A stretch of DNA of 34,172 nt from an uncultured Flavobacteriales bacterium (GTDB lineage: Bacteria; Bacteroidota; Bacteroidia; UBA10329). The first letter of the stretch is position 1. Every line of letters begins with the position of its first letter. Positions 9,077-15,585 of the stretch are shown here, piece by piece. Location: the NCBI GenBank assembly GCA_937900875.1, contig CALCGD010000163.1:1-34172 (forward strand), in the 5' to 3' direction. The notes under the pieces were generated by a model. That model saw only the letters and a program-made list of their open reading frames with translations, did no database searches and had not been told where the DNA came from. The position numbers and the translations under genes were made by a program.

Positions 9077-10071
9077 TCATTAATCTGAAGAACAATATTG
9101 AAGAAAGCAAAGCGCAAGAGTTAGCTGTACAGGCAGAAGCTTTCTGCATTTTTGATGGCGCTAAATACGTGCTTATCAATAGTTCTTCGGTGAAAGAATT
9201 ACCTCAGTTTTTGGAAGGCTACACAGCCGAATTCTTCTCATTTGATAATGACTTACAACTCGGCAGTAGAAAGTATTTGCCAGAAACACGGCAGATTCAA
9301 ATTGGGAACGTTCAAATTGGTGGAGGCACAAACAACACAATGGTTATTGGTGGACCATGCTCGGTAGAAAGCGAGGAACAGATTAAATCATCTGCTTCCC
9401 TCATGAAAGAACTAGGAGTAAACATCCTTCGTGCTGGAGCTTATAAACCTAGAACATCGCCATATAGCTTTCAAGGTTTAGGTTTAGAAGGCTTAAAACT
9501 ACTTGCCAAAATGCGAGACAAATATGGTTTGAGCATTATAACGGAGGTTCGAGACGCCACGCAAGTGGATGACATTATTGAGTACGCAGATATTATTCAA
9601 ATTGGTGCTAAATCGATGTATGACCATGGCATTCTTAAGAAGTGTGGTAAGGCCAAACAACCAGTTCTACTGAAACGAGGTTTTGGCACTACCCTGCAAG
9701 AATTTGTGCAGGCCGCAGAGTTTATTTTATCAGGCGGAAACCAAAACGTGATGCTTTGCGAAAGAGGAATAAGAACCTTTGAAACCAAGACTAGGTTTAC
9801 CCTTGACCTTTGTGGTGTTGCCTATCTGAAGGAACACACCAATTTGCCAGTTGTACTAGACCCATCGCACGCAATGGGTTACGCGTATGGTGTTGCTGAT
9901 TTGAGCAGAGCCTGTGTGGCTATGGGCGTGGATGGTTTGATTGTGGAAGTTCATCCAAACCCAAAGATTGCCAAAAGCGATGCCTCGCAGCAACTGAACC
10001 ATGATGAGTTTAGAGATTTGCTAGCTACTCTCCACCCAATTGCAAATGCAATTGGAAGAAAAATTATTTAG
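9073..10071 (+). CDS. aroF: 3-deoxy-7-phosphoheptulonate (DAHP) synthase, class I-beta
   Basis: A 332-residue enzyme condensing phosphoenolpyruvate and erythrose 4-phosphate to DAHP, the first step of the shikimate pathway. Visible motifs: IGGPCSVES, GAYKPRTSPYSFQGLG, ITEVRD, IIQIGAKS, VLLKRGF, LCERGIRTFE and DPSHAMG. The metal ligands Cys96, His266, Glu292 and Asp303 are all present, with the same spacing as I recall for the Thermotoga maritima enzyme. Residues 1-70 look like a diverged ferredoxin-like regulatory domain, followed by the typical linker (SRKYLPETRQIQIGNVQIGGG). It is not KdsA: the substrate loops are DAHP-type. It has no chorismate mutase domain, unlike the fused form often found in this phylum. 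It overlaps the epimerase gene by 4 bases and sits 2 bases before the phosphatase gene. Confidence 0.87.
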   Translation: MIINLKNNIEESKAQELAVQAEAFCIFDGAKYVLINSSSVKELPQFLEGYTAEFFSFDNDLQLGSRKYLPETRQIQIGNVQIGGGTNNTMVIGGPCSVESEEQIKSSASLMKELGVNILRAGAYKPRTSPYSFQGLGLEGLKLLAKMRDKYGLSIITEVRDATQVDDIIEYADIIQIGAKSMYDHGILKKCGKAKQPVLLKRGFGTTLQEFVQAAEFILSGGNQNVMLCERGIRTFETKTRFTLDLCGVAYLKEHTNLPVVLDPSHAMGYAYGVADLSRACVAMGVDGLIVEVHPNPKIAKSDASQQLNHDEFRDLLATLHPIANAIGRKII

Positions 10072-10073
10072 TC

Positions 10074-10574
10074 ATGAGTCAAGACGCATTTGAATCCTTA
10101 GCTACGCACAACATTAAATTTTTAGTGCTTGATGTAGATGGTGTAATGACCGATGGTGGCATGTATTACACTGAATCTGGAGATCAGTTCAAGAAATTCA
10201 ATACAAAGGATGGAATGGCAATCAAGATTGTTCAGGAAAAAGGAATAAAAGTGGCTTTCCTAAGTTCAGGAAGCACCGAACATATCATTCAGAATCGAGC
10301 AAAGACTTTGGGCGTTGATTGTGTTTATGTTGGTTCGAGACCAAAAATTGACGTGTTAAACGAATGGTGCGCTGAGCTTGGCTTTACCATGGAAAACGTA
10401 GCCTATGTTGGAGACGACATCAACGATTTGAAGGTAATGGATGTCGTTGCATTTTCAGGATGCCCTGCAGATGCAGTTGAAGCCATTAAACTTAAAGCCA
10501 ACGTAGTGCTGAATAGAAATGGCGGAGACGCCTGTGTGCGTGAATTCGTAGATGAGCATCTTCTCGATGATTGA
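10074..10574 (+). CDS. KdsC-like HAD phosphatase
   Basis: A 166-residue member of the C0-type HAD hydrolases that includes Kdo-8-phosphate phosphatase (KdsC). Motif I is LVLDVDGVMTDGG, with nucleophile Asp20 and acid/base Asp22. Motif II is in FLSSGS. Lys91 (SRPKIDVL) serves motif III, and motif IV is YVGDDINDLKVM with Asp114, Asp115 and Asp118. Length fits the family, which works as a tetramer without a cap domain. Where E. coli KdsC reads TGRKAK, this protein reads SGSTEH, so the Arg is replaced by Ser67; the substrate may differ from Kdo 8-phosphate. Being 2 bases after the DAHP synthase gene, it may act on a related sugar-acid phosphate. Annotation as KdsC should be taken as family-level only. 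Confidence 0.8.
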   Translation: MSQDAFESLATHNIKFLVLDVDGVMTDGGMYYTESGDQFKKFNTKDGMAIKIVQEKGIKVAFLSSGSTEHIIQNRAKTLGVDCVYVGSRPKIDVLNEWCAELGFTMENVAYVGDDINDLKVMDVVAFSGCPADAVEAIKLKANVVLNRNGGDACVREFVDEHLLDD

Positions 10575-11151
10575 GAATTTCGACTATTACAATTACATAG
10601 GCGTTCCATTGCTCATATTCTTAGCGCGTGTTGTTGACACGAGTTTAGGGACACTGCGGATTGTGATGATTAGCCGAGGAAATCGAAAAGCGGTTCGGAT
10701 GGTCGGTTTTGTGGAAGTATTGCTTTGGGTTATTGCAATCGGTCAAATTATTCAAAACCTAAACAACTGGGCCGGTTACCTTGCTTGGGCACTAGGCTTT
10801 ACTGTTGGCAGCATGATTGGCTTCAAAATTGAAGACAAACTTGCTCTGGGAAAGCATCAACTTCGAATAATCACTTCTCAGCCTATTGACGCATTTTTGG
10901 AAGCGCTAAAAAAGATTAACCAAGGATTTACAGTGTTTGACGGCATGGGCGCTCAAGGTCCTGTGAAACAGATTTTTCTCATTCTTAATCGTCAGAATAA
11001 CCGTGAAATAACTGCCATGGTGAAGCAGCATATTCCAACGAGCTTCTGTTCTGTAAGTGATGTAATGGCAACCGATAGCGGCATTTTTAACACCAAAAAA
11101 AGAGAGTTCGATTTGTCTGGATTGTTACTTCCATTGCGAAAGGGAAAATGA
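10567..11151 (+). CDS. UPF0316 / DUF2179-type membrane protein
   Basis: A 194-residue membrane protein of unknown function. It begins FDYYNYIGVPLLIFLARVVDTSLGTLRIVMISRGNRK, the typical start of UPF0316 proteins. Further hydrophobic segments follow (VGFVEVLLWVIAIGQII and LAWALGFTVGSMIGFKIEDKLALG). Residues from about 100 are soluble and match the C-terminal DUF2179-like part (QLRIITSQPIDAFLEAL... FTVFDGMGAQGPVKQIFLILNRQ). I chose the ATG at 10567 because it aligns with the usual family start; an ATG at 10552 in the same frame is possible. The start overlaps the phosphatase stop by 8 bases, so it ends this operon. No structural link to sugar metabolism is visible. Confidence 0.83.
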   Translation: MIENFDYYNYIGVPLLIFLARVVDTSLGTLRIVMISRGNRKAVRMVGFVEVLLWVIAIGQIIQNLNNWAGYLAWALGFTVGSMIGFKIEDKLALGKHQLRIITSQPIDAFLEALKKINQGFTVFDGMGAQGPVKQIFLILNRQNNREITAMVKQHIPTSFCSVSDVMATDSGIFNTKKREFDLSGLLLPLRKGK

Positions 11152-11180
11152 TTTTAGACGTACATCGGCAATCTTGTTCG

Positions 11181-11188
11181 TACCTTTG
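11181..11188 (+). promoter_or_regulatory. Promoter -7 box (TACCTTTG) of a small RNA candidate
   Basis: TACCTTTG is an exact TAnnTTTG match, 30 bases after the end of the upstream operon, with no plus-strand gene following. A strong terminator lies about 80 bases downstream. The same octamer precedes the lipoprotein gene (134-141) and carA (33814-33821) on the minus strand. Confidence 0.6.
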
Positions 11189-11193
11189 CAGTG

Positions 11194-11272
11194 TCTTCAG
11201 TTTATGGTGAACTGTTGACAAGCTTTAGGAGCCGCAGAAACCCGTCACAGGTGGAGCGGCTTCTTTTTTTTT
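11194..11272 (+). ncRNA. Candidate small structured RNA (about 75-80 nt)
   Basis: The stretch between a perfect promoter box and a terminator has no protein frame apart from a four-codon ATG (Met-Val-Asn-Cys-stop at 11204). It can fold as a small hairpin, CAGTT/AACTG with a 7-base loop (11199-11215). A longer one follows at 11228-11263: GGAGCCGC pairs with GCGGCTTC (one G-U), and an inner ACC/GGT closes a loop of seven. Nine T end it. It shares the GGTGAAC string found in bacterial SRP RNA but lacks the GGAA tetraloop and the AGCA side, so I do not call it SRP RNA. It may be a trans-acting small RNA or antisense to the 3' end of the convergent serine hydrolase gene. Confidence 0.45.
11228..11272 (+). 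terminator. Rho-independent terminator
   Basis: The stem GGAGCCGC (11228-11235) pairs with GCGGCTTC (11256-11263) and is followed by nine T (11264-11272). The T run includes the first two bases of the stop codon of the convergent gene at 11271. It can terminate both the small RNA and read-through from the upstream operon. Confidence 0.75.
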
Positions 11273-12377
11273 ACAACTGATCTACAATTTGCCTGAACAC
11301 ATGGCGCCACCTAACACGCTCAGCAGCTACTTTATCATCCTTGTTTGCCATTAATACAATGATGATTTTCTTGGAAGGATGAACGTAAATATGTTGTTTG
11401 TACATGCCATCAGCCATGTAATCTCCGTAGGCTTTCTCGCCAATGTGCCAATTGTAATTGTATCCGAAACTGCTTCCGTTTGCAGTGTCTCTACTCACCG
11501 ATTTTTCAACCCAATCAATTGGTACAATCTGATTTCCATTCCAATTTCCATTATTGAGAAATAGCCGACCAAATTTGGCATAATCTAAAGCTGTTGCACC
11601 CATGCAGCAAAAGGTTTTGTCCGCTCCCTTTTTATCCGTAGTCCAAATAGCATCCGAACACATATCAATCGGTTTCCAGATTTTCTCAGTTAGGTATTCA
11701 GAAGGCTTTTTACCAGTAGCGCGATGAAGAATTAATCCTAAAAGCTGTACATCCAAATTGATATATTCTTGGTAAGTGCCTGGCTGGTGAGCAAACTCAA
11801 CGCTTCTGAGTGCTTTGGTAACATCATTGCCATAGTATAACTGAGCATCGGTCATCAATTTCAACTTGATACCGGAAGTCATATTGAGTAGGTGTTCAAT
11901 TTCCAGTTTTTCAGACATCGCAATGCCTATCAGCTCTGGTATATAATCAATCACTTTATCGTTTACGTTCTTAATCTTGCCTTCATTAATTGCAATTCCA
12001 ACTAATGCAGACGTAAACGACTTTGCTACTGAATAAGAAGGATTGACGTCTGATGCAGACGTATTCTGTCCGTAATATTCATAGAGCAGGGTATCGTTTC
12101 TGATAATGAGCATACTCCGAACCGGTCTCGATTCGTTTAATTCATTGAGTGTAACGAAATAAGGACTACCACTACTCCAATCCGTCACCTTCATGTTTAA
12201 AGCAACTGTCTTAGTGTCATCTTCAAACTCAAAACAATCAGTCCCTGCAGCTATTGTAGAGGATGGAAACCTATGAATATCATTATGATCCGGGAAGCCC
12301 AGAAAAACGCCTCTCATTAAGGTGCAGCCCGAAAGCAAAATGCAAAGGAGAATATAAGTTGCCGATTGAAATCTCAT
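11271..12377 (-). CDS. Lipoprotein serine hydrolase, beta-lactamase/DD-peptidase fold
   Basis: A 368-residue member of the class C beta-lactamase / penicillin-binding-like serine hydrolase family. The signal peptide MRFQSATYILLCILLSGC ends in a lipobox with Cys18. The catalytic SxxK motif is Ser116-Val-Ala-Lys119 (in PSYSVAKSF), and the YxN motif is Tyr205-Ile-Asn207. Family blocks such as LLNMTSGI, FGYNYNWHIG and the C-terminal VHPSKKIIIVLMANKDD are present. Substrates in this family range from muropeptides to esters and amides; antibiotic resistance should not be assumed. I use the ATG at 12377 because it starts the signal peptide directly; a longer version from 12395 adds six residues and overlaps the DinB gene. 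It follows that gene by one base, so the two form an operon. It is convergent with the small RNA. Confidence 0.85.
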   Translation of the reverse strand: MRFQSATYILLCILLSGCTLMRGVFLGFPDHNDIHRFPSSTIAAGTDCFEFEDDTKTVALNMKVTDWSSGSPYFVTLNELNESRPVRSMLIIRNDTLLYEYYGQNTSASDVNPSYSVAKSFTSALVGIAINEGKIKNVNDKVIDYIPELIGIAMSEKLEIEHLLNMTSGIKLKLMTDAQLYYGNDVTKALRSVEFAHQPGTYQEYINLDVQLLGLILHRATGKKPSEYLTEKIWKPIDMCSDAIWTTDKKGADKTFCCMGATALDYAKFGRLFLNNGNWNGNQIVPIDWVEKSVSRDTANGSSFGYNYNWHIGEKAYGDYMADGMYKQHIYVHPSKKIIIVLMANKDDKVAAERVRWRHVFRQIVDQL

Positions 12378-12378
12378 G

Positions 12379-12906
12379 CTATTTGTATCGCTCATTCAAA
12401 ATTCTGAGATGATGTTCAATATGATAGATGGTGAAATACAGCATTTCTCTAAAGGTCAGTTTGCCAATTAGTGGATGAGGAACAGCCGTATTATCTAAGT
12501 TAGATTCTGACCATTTATGAAGGTTATTAACCAAAATTCCCATTTCCGATTTAAAGCGATTTACCAATACTTCTCGCTCATCTTTTCTTACAACTCTTGG
12601 CACAAAAACTCCTGTTGCTTGCCCTCCCGCAGCTAGAGCATCTGTATATTTTTCAATCAATGCATGGTAGTCTAAACTTGGTGATTTCACTTTTCCAAAC
12701 TTCCATCTAAGCAATAACCGTGGGTAACCAGCACCTACTGCCAACGGCTTTGTGCTCTTAATCATGTGTAACAAATGCTGTCCTGCCGTCCAAGCACCTT
12801 CAGGTCCATTTTCCATGGATTGAATCGGACGATTTATGTACCACCCTACCAATTCTTTGGTTTGCCTATCAAGTTGCTCAATAATCTCCTTTTTGGTGTA
12901 GCGCAT
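12379..12906 (-). CDS. DinB superfamily protein
   Basis: A 175-residue four-helix-bundle protein of the DinB/YfiT superfamily. The likely metal-binding histidines are in AGQHLLHMIKS near the start and in IYHIEHHLRILNERYK at the C-terminus, the usual three-His arrangement. Members include thiol-dependent transferases for bacillithiol or mycothiol and many uncharacterised proteins; the activity here cannot be told. I chose the ATG at 12906 (MRYTKKEIIEQL) rather than 12972, because a TATCTTCG promoter box ends 3 bases before it and the extra 22 residues look unlike the family. It is the first gene of a two-gene operon with the serine hydrolase. Confidence 0.78.
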   Translation of the reverse strand: MRYTKKEIIEQLDRQTKELVGWYINRPIQSMENGPEGAWTAGQHLLHMIKSTKPLAVGAGYPRLLLRWKFGKVKSPSLDYHALIEKYTDALAAGGQATGVFVPRVVRKDEREVLVNRFKSEMGILVNNLHKWSESNLDNTAVPHPLIGKLTFREMLYFTIYHIEHHLRILNERYK

Positions 12907-12909
12907 GCA

Positions 12910-12917
12910 CGAAGATA
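12910..12917 (-). promoter_or_regulatory. Promoter -7 box (TATCTTCG) of the DinB/hydrolase operon
   Basis: The minus strand reads TATCTTCG, one base off TAnnTTTG, three bases before the ATG at 12906. The same octamer precedes the RlmB gene (23140-23147). Such a position implies a nearly leaderless mRNA and excludes the longer open frame. No -33 box at normal spacing was seen. Confidence 0.45.
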
Positions 12918-13099
12918 TTCTTTGAAAGCCAATGATGCATGAAGGCTTGTCGTAACACTTAAAACTCTTCATTTTGCCAATAAATCAAGGTTTTACAGGA
13001 CAAATTCATTGATAATAACCGAAATAAAAATGCATGTTAATGCAATTTATTCGAGATGTGGTAATTTTTTCTTCCTGACTATCAGTTAGTTACGTTTTT

Positions 13100-13128
13100 T
13101 ATGGTACTATGTTTTGCATAGTACCATA
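13100..13128. promoter_or_regulatory. Palindromic operator, probable PadR autoregulation site
   Basis: A perfect 12-bp inverted repeat, TATGGTACTATG / CATAGTACCATA, with a 5-base centre TTTTG. The centre supplies the -33 TTTG of the padR promoter, so a bound dimer would block RNA polymerase. It lies upstream of the -7 box and is therefore not transcribed as an RNA hairpin. PadR repressors usually regulate their own operon through such sites. Confidence 0.7.
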
Positions 13129-13145
13129 TTAATAATATACATTTG
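13113..13145 (+). promoter_or_regulatory. Promoter of the padR-pspC operon (TTTG-N21-TACATTTG)
   Basis: TTTG at 13113-13116 and TACATTTG at 13138-13145 match both Bacteroidota promoter elements at a spacing of 21. This is the most complete promoter in the window. The leader to the ATG at 13189 is about 35-40 bases. Confidence 0.65.
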
Positions 13146-13188
13146 TCCCAGTACTTTGCATTACAAGGTATTATAAAAGATAAATAAC

Positions 13189-13527
13189 ATGAACATTGAG
13201 AGAGTAAAATCGCAGATGAGAAAAGGAGTTCTCGAGTACTGCATTCTCTCCATCATCAGTAAGGATGAAGTGTACGCATCAGACATTTTGCAAACACTTA
13301 AAGACGCCAAACTGATTGTGGTTGAAGGCACGCTCTACCCTCTTCTAACGCGGCTCAAAAACGATGGGCTGCTCAATTATCGCTGGGAAGAAAGTACCAG
13401 CGGACCTCCACGTAAATACTACGGACTGACTGAAATGGGTCAGAAATTTCTAATTGAAATGGACTCTACCTGGCAAGAACTTGTTGATGCCGTAAGCCAC
13501 ACCACCTCTAAAACCAAGAAAAAATGA
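13189..13527 (+). CDS. PadR family transcriptional regulator
   Basis: A 112-residue repressor with a winged helix of the PadR type: QMRKGVLEYCILSIISKDEVYASDILQTL (helices 1-2), VVEGTLYPLLTRLKNDGLLNYRWEES (recognition helix and wing) and PPRKYYGLTEMGQKFLIEM (wing and C-terminal helix). The short C-terminal tail is lysine-rich. Proteins of this size belong to the short PadR subfamily and dimerise through the last helix. The gene overlaps the PspC gene by 4 bases (ATGA) and follows a promoter covered by a large palindrome, so it most likely represses itself and the membrane protein downstream. The inducing signal is not evident. Confidence 0.9.
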   Translation: MNIERVKSQMRKGVLEYCILSIISKDEVYASDILQTLKDAKLIVVEGTLYPLLTRLKNDGLLNYRWEESTSGPPRKYYGLTEMGQKFLIEMDSTWQELVDAVSHTTSKTKKK

Positions 13528-15410
13528 ATAAGACGATAACTAGCAATATAGCAGGCTACGTTTTTCATATTGATGAAAACGCCTTCGATAAGCTCGATGC
13601 GTATCTGAATACCATTAGAAGCTATTTCACAAACTCGCAGGGTAAAGACGAAATCATAGCCGACATAGAGGCACGTCTTGCAGAAATGCTTCAAGAACGC
13701 GTTGGCGATATGAAGCAGGTTGTAACCATGGAAGACGTGAATCATGTGATTCAAATAATGGGTCAGCCAGAAGCATTCATAGAAGATGACGCAGACAATG
13801 CATCTTGGACCAATCAGAAATCAGAAAGTAAAACAACAGGACCTAAACGTCTTTTTAGAGACCCAGACAACCAAGTTGCTGGTGGTGTTTGCGCAGGTAT
13901 TAGTAACTATTTAGGCTTGGATGATCCAATTTGGCTGAGATTGGCGTTGGTCATTTCGTTCTTCTTCTTCGGTACGGGGGGCCTACTCTATTTTATCCTG
14001 TGGATAATCATTCCGCAAGCAAAAACTACAGCCGATAAACTGCAAATGCGGGGAGAGCGCGTGACCGTTTCCAATATAGAAAAGCGAATTCATGAAGAGA
14101 TGGACTCGGTCACCGGTAAATGGAATAATCTTCATGGCAACTCAGGTCCAGGTAGAAAAGTTGGAAATGCAGTGCATCGAATCGTAACCTTATTAGGGAA
14201 TGTCCTTCTACTATTAATCAAGTTTTTCACCAAGATTATTGGGTTTTCCTTCCTTGTAGGTGGGATAGTTGGAATCATTTCACTAATGAGTATTCCGTTC
14301 GGTTTACCAGCGGTAATCAGTCTTAATAGCGATGGAGTAATGAGCATGCTAGATGTTCAGGAAATCCTAAGCAATTTGGTGGGCGGTTCTGGCATGATGA
14401 CCTGGATTATGGTTACCGGAATACTCGTTTGCGGAATTCCGATGCTCGCCATGGCTTTATTTGGCGCTCGCTTGTTATTCAATTTGGGGTCGAAAACTAA
14501 GGGAATTGCATTCTCTTTACTCGGACTTTGGATAGTCGGTATTTTCATGTCATTTGCAATAGGAATGATTGTGGCAACAGACTTCTCATCCGAAGGGAGC
14601 AAAACCGAAACCACTGAGCTACATCTTTCTACTAGCCAAGATCAAACAATAAACCTTGCACTTAACCACGAATTAGGAGATGATGAACCAAATGTTGAAG
14701 CTGATATTTTCAACCTAAATCTATTATCGGCTGGTAACTCGGCTAAGTTGTACGGAAAGCCAGAATTGAATATTACAATGGCAAAAACTGGAGGTCCGAA
14801 GTTGGTAATTAAGCGTTTAGCAAGGGCTAAGAAAAAGCAAGATGCAATGGAGCGGGCCAATAAAATTGACTATGGTTTTATTGTATCAGATACAGCATTG
14901 CTTTTCAACGGATACTTCGCAATACCTGAAGACGAACTCTGGAGAACTCAAGAAGTGAAACTAGAGCTTCAACTACCAGTGGGTTACACGGTCTATTTGA
15001 GTACTGAAATGGGTAGCATCATTTATGACATCACCAATGTTACCGGAACTCTTGACCGTAAAATGCTAAACAGAAGATGGGAAATGACACCTGAAGGTCT
15101 GGCTTGCGTGGATTGCAAAGGGCTTGTAAAAGAAGAAGATGAAATTGAAAAAACAGAGGTTTTGAAAATGGAATTGGAAGACAGGCAAAGGGCTCTTGAA
15201 AATGAGCAAGAAAGACTTGAAAGAGAGATGGAGAAACGCCAACAAGAGCTAGAGAAAATTGAAGGCGAAATAGAGCGAGAAGCTGAAAGTTTAGACGATG
15301 AGGAGGCTTCAGTTGCTCCTCGAGAAATTCTGCTAAAACGAGTAATCAACGCCACCTATTGGGTTACCCCAACAACCTTTAAACAGGTTACCGTTTCCTA
15401 CCCAGGGTAA
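13524..15410 (+). CDS. PspC domain membrane protein
   Basis: A 628-residue membrane protein. Residues 1-95 are a helical cytoplasmic region (SNIAGYVFHIDENAFDKLDAYLNTIRSYF...) typical of Bacteroidota proteins encoded beside PadR. Residues 108-167 are a PspC domain (KRLFRDPDNQVAGGVCAGISNYLGLDDPIWLRLALVISFFFFG), including its own membrane segment. Three or four more membrane helices lie at about 220-350. The part from 380 on is a soluble, probably beta-rich domain. Residues 538-594 form a charged Glu/Lys/Arg coiled coil (LEDRQRALENEQERLERE), followed by a short tail. PspC proteins of other bacteria sense envelope stress and switch on the phage-shock response. Translationally coupled to padR, so expression is probably induced when PadR leaves the operator. 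Confidence 0.85.
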   Translation: MNKTITSNIAGYVFHIDENAFDKLDAYLNTIRSYFTNSQGKDEIIADIEARLAEMLQERVGDMKQVVTMEDVNHVIQIMGQPEAFIEDDADNASWTNQKSESKTTGPKRLFRDPDNQVAGGVCAGISNYLGLDDPIWLRLALVISFFFFGTGGLLYFILWIIIPQAKTTADKLQMRGERVTVSNIEKRIHEEMDSVTGKWNNLHGNSGPGRKVGNAVHRIVTLLGNVLLLLIKFFTKIIGFSFLVGGIVGIISLMSIPFGLPAVISLNSDGVMSMLDVQEILSNLVGGSGMMTWIMVTGILVCGIPMLAMALFGARLLFNLGSKTKGIAFSLLGLWIVGIFMSFAIGMIVATDFSSEGSKTETTELHLSTSQDQTINLALNHELGDDEPNVEADIFNLNLLSAGNSAKLYGKPELNITMAKTGGPKLVIKRLARAKKKQDAMERANKIDYGFIVSDTALLFNGYFAIPEDELWRTQEVKLELQLPVGYTVYLSTEMGSIIYDITNVTGTLDRKMLNRRWEMTPEGLACVDCKGLVKEEDEIEKTEVLKMELEDRQRALENEQERLEREMEKRQQELEKIEGEIEREAESLDDEEASVAPREILLKRVINATYWVTPTTFKQVTVSYPG

Positions 15411-15430
15411 ACGTATTTCTACCAGTTTTA

Positions 15431-15462
15431 AAATAGCGGTCTTAGAGCCGCTATTTTTGTTT
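15431..15462 (+). terminator. Rho-independent terminator after the padR-pspC operon
   Basis: AAATAGCGG (15431-15439) pairs perfectly with CCGCTATTT (15448-15456) around an 8-base loop and is followed by a T-rich tract. It begins about 20 bases after the stop codon. Confidence 0.8.
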
Positions 15463-15466
15463 TATA

Positions 15467-15483
15467 TAACTGATAATCAGTTA
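15467..15483. repeat. Inverted repeat TAACTGAT-A-ATCAGTTA
   Basis: A perfect 8-bp inverted repeat with a one-base centre, between the padR-pspC terminator and the propeller gene. It could be a repressor half-site pair for the gene at 15586. The right half with its flank (ATCAGTTAGTTA) also occurs once at 13081-13092. Function unknown. Confidence 0.4.
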
Positions 15484-15585
15484 GTTATATTTTAACAGTT
15501 CTTGTATTTGGTTAACATCGATTAGCGGTTTTTAACAAATGATTCGTAGACATTAGTACTGTAATAATCAACTAAACAAATAACC

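Noticed and set aside
9073-10071. Kdo-8-phosphate synthase (KdsA), suggested by the KdsC-like neighbour
   Set aside because: GPCSVE, KPRTSPYSFQGLG, LCERGIRTFE and DPSHAMG are DAHP synthase class I-beta signatures; KdsA differs at each of these sites.
11194-11272. Identity of the small RNA as SRP (4.5S) RNA, because of the GGTGAAC string
   Set aside because: The GGAA tetraloop and the CAGG/AGCA internal-loop sequences of SRP RNA are missing, so the shared string alone is not enough.
11271-12377. Antibiotic-resistance beta-lactamase
   Set aside because: It has the shared SxxK and YxN fold motifs, but the family is mostly non-resistance serine hydrolases, and lipobox and operon context give no support for resistance.
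12907-12972. N-terminal extension of the DinB protein up to an ATG at 12972
   Set aside because: The TATCTTCG box at 12910-12917 lies inside it, and the shorter start at 12906 matches the usual start of the helix bundle.
13081-15487. Direct repeat ATCAGTTAGTTA at 13081-13092 and 15476-15487 flanking the padR-pspC operon, as possible ends of a mobile element
   Set aside because: A 12-base match is expected by chance many times in 34 kb; there is no transposase, no target duplication and no change of composition.
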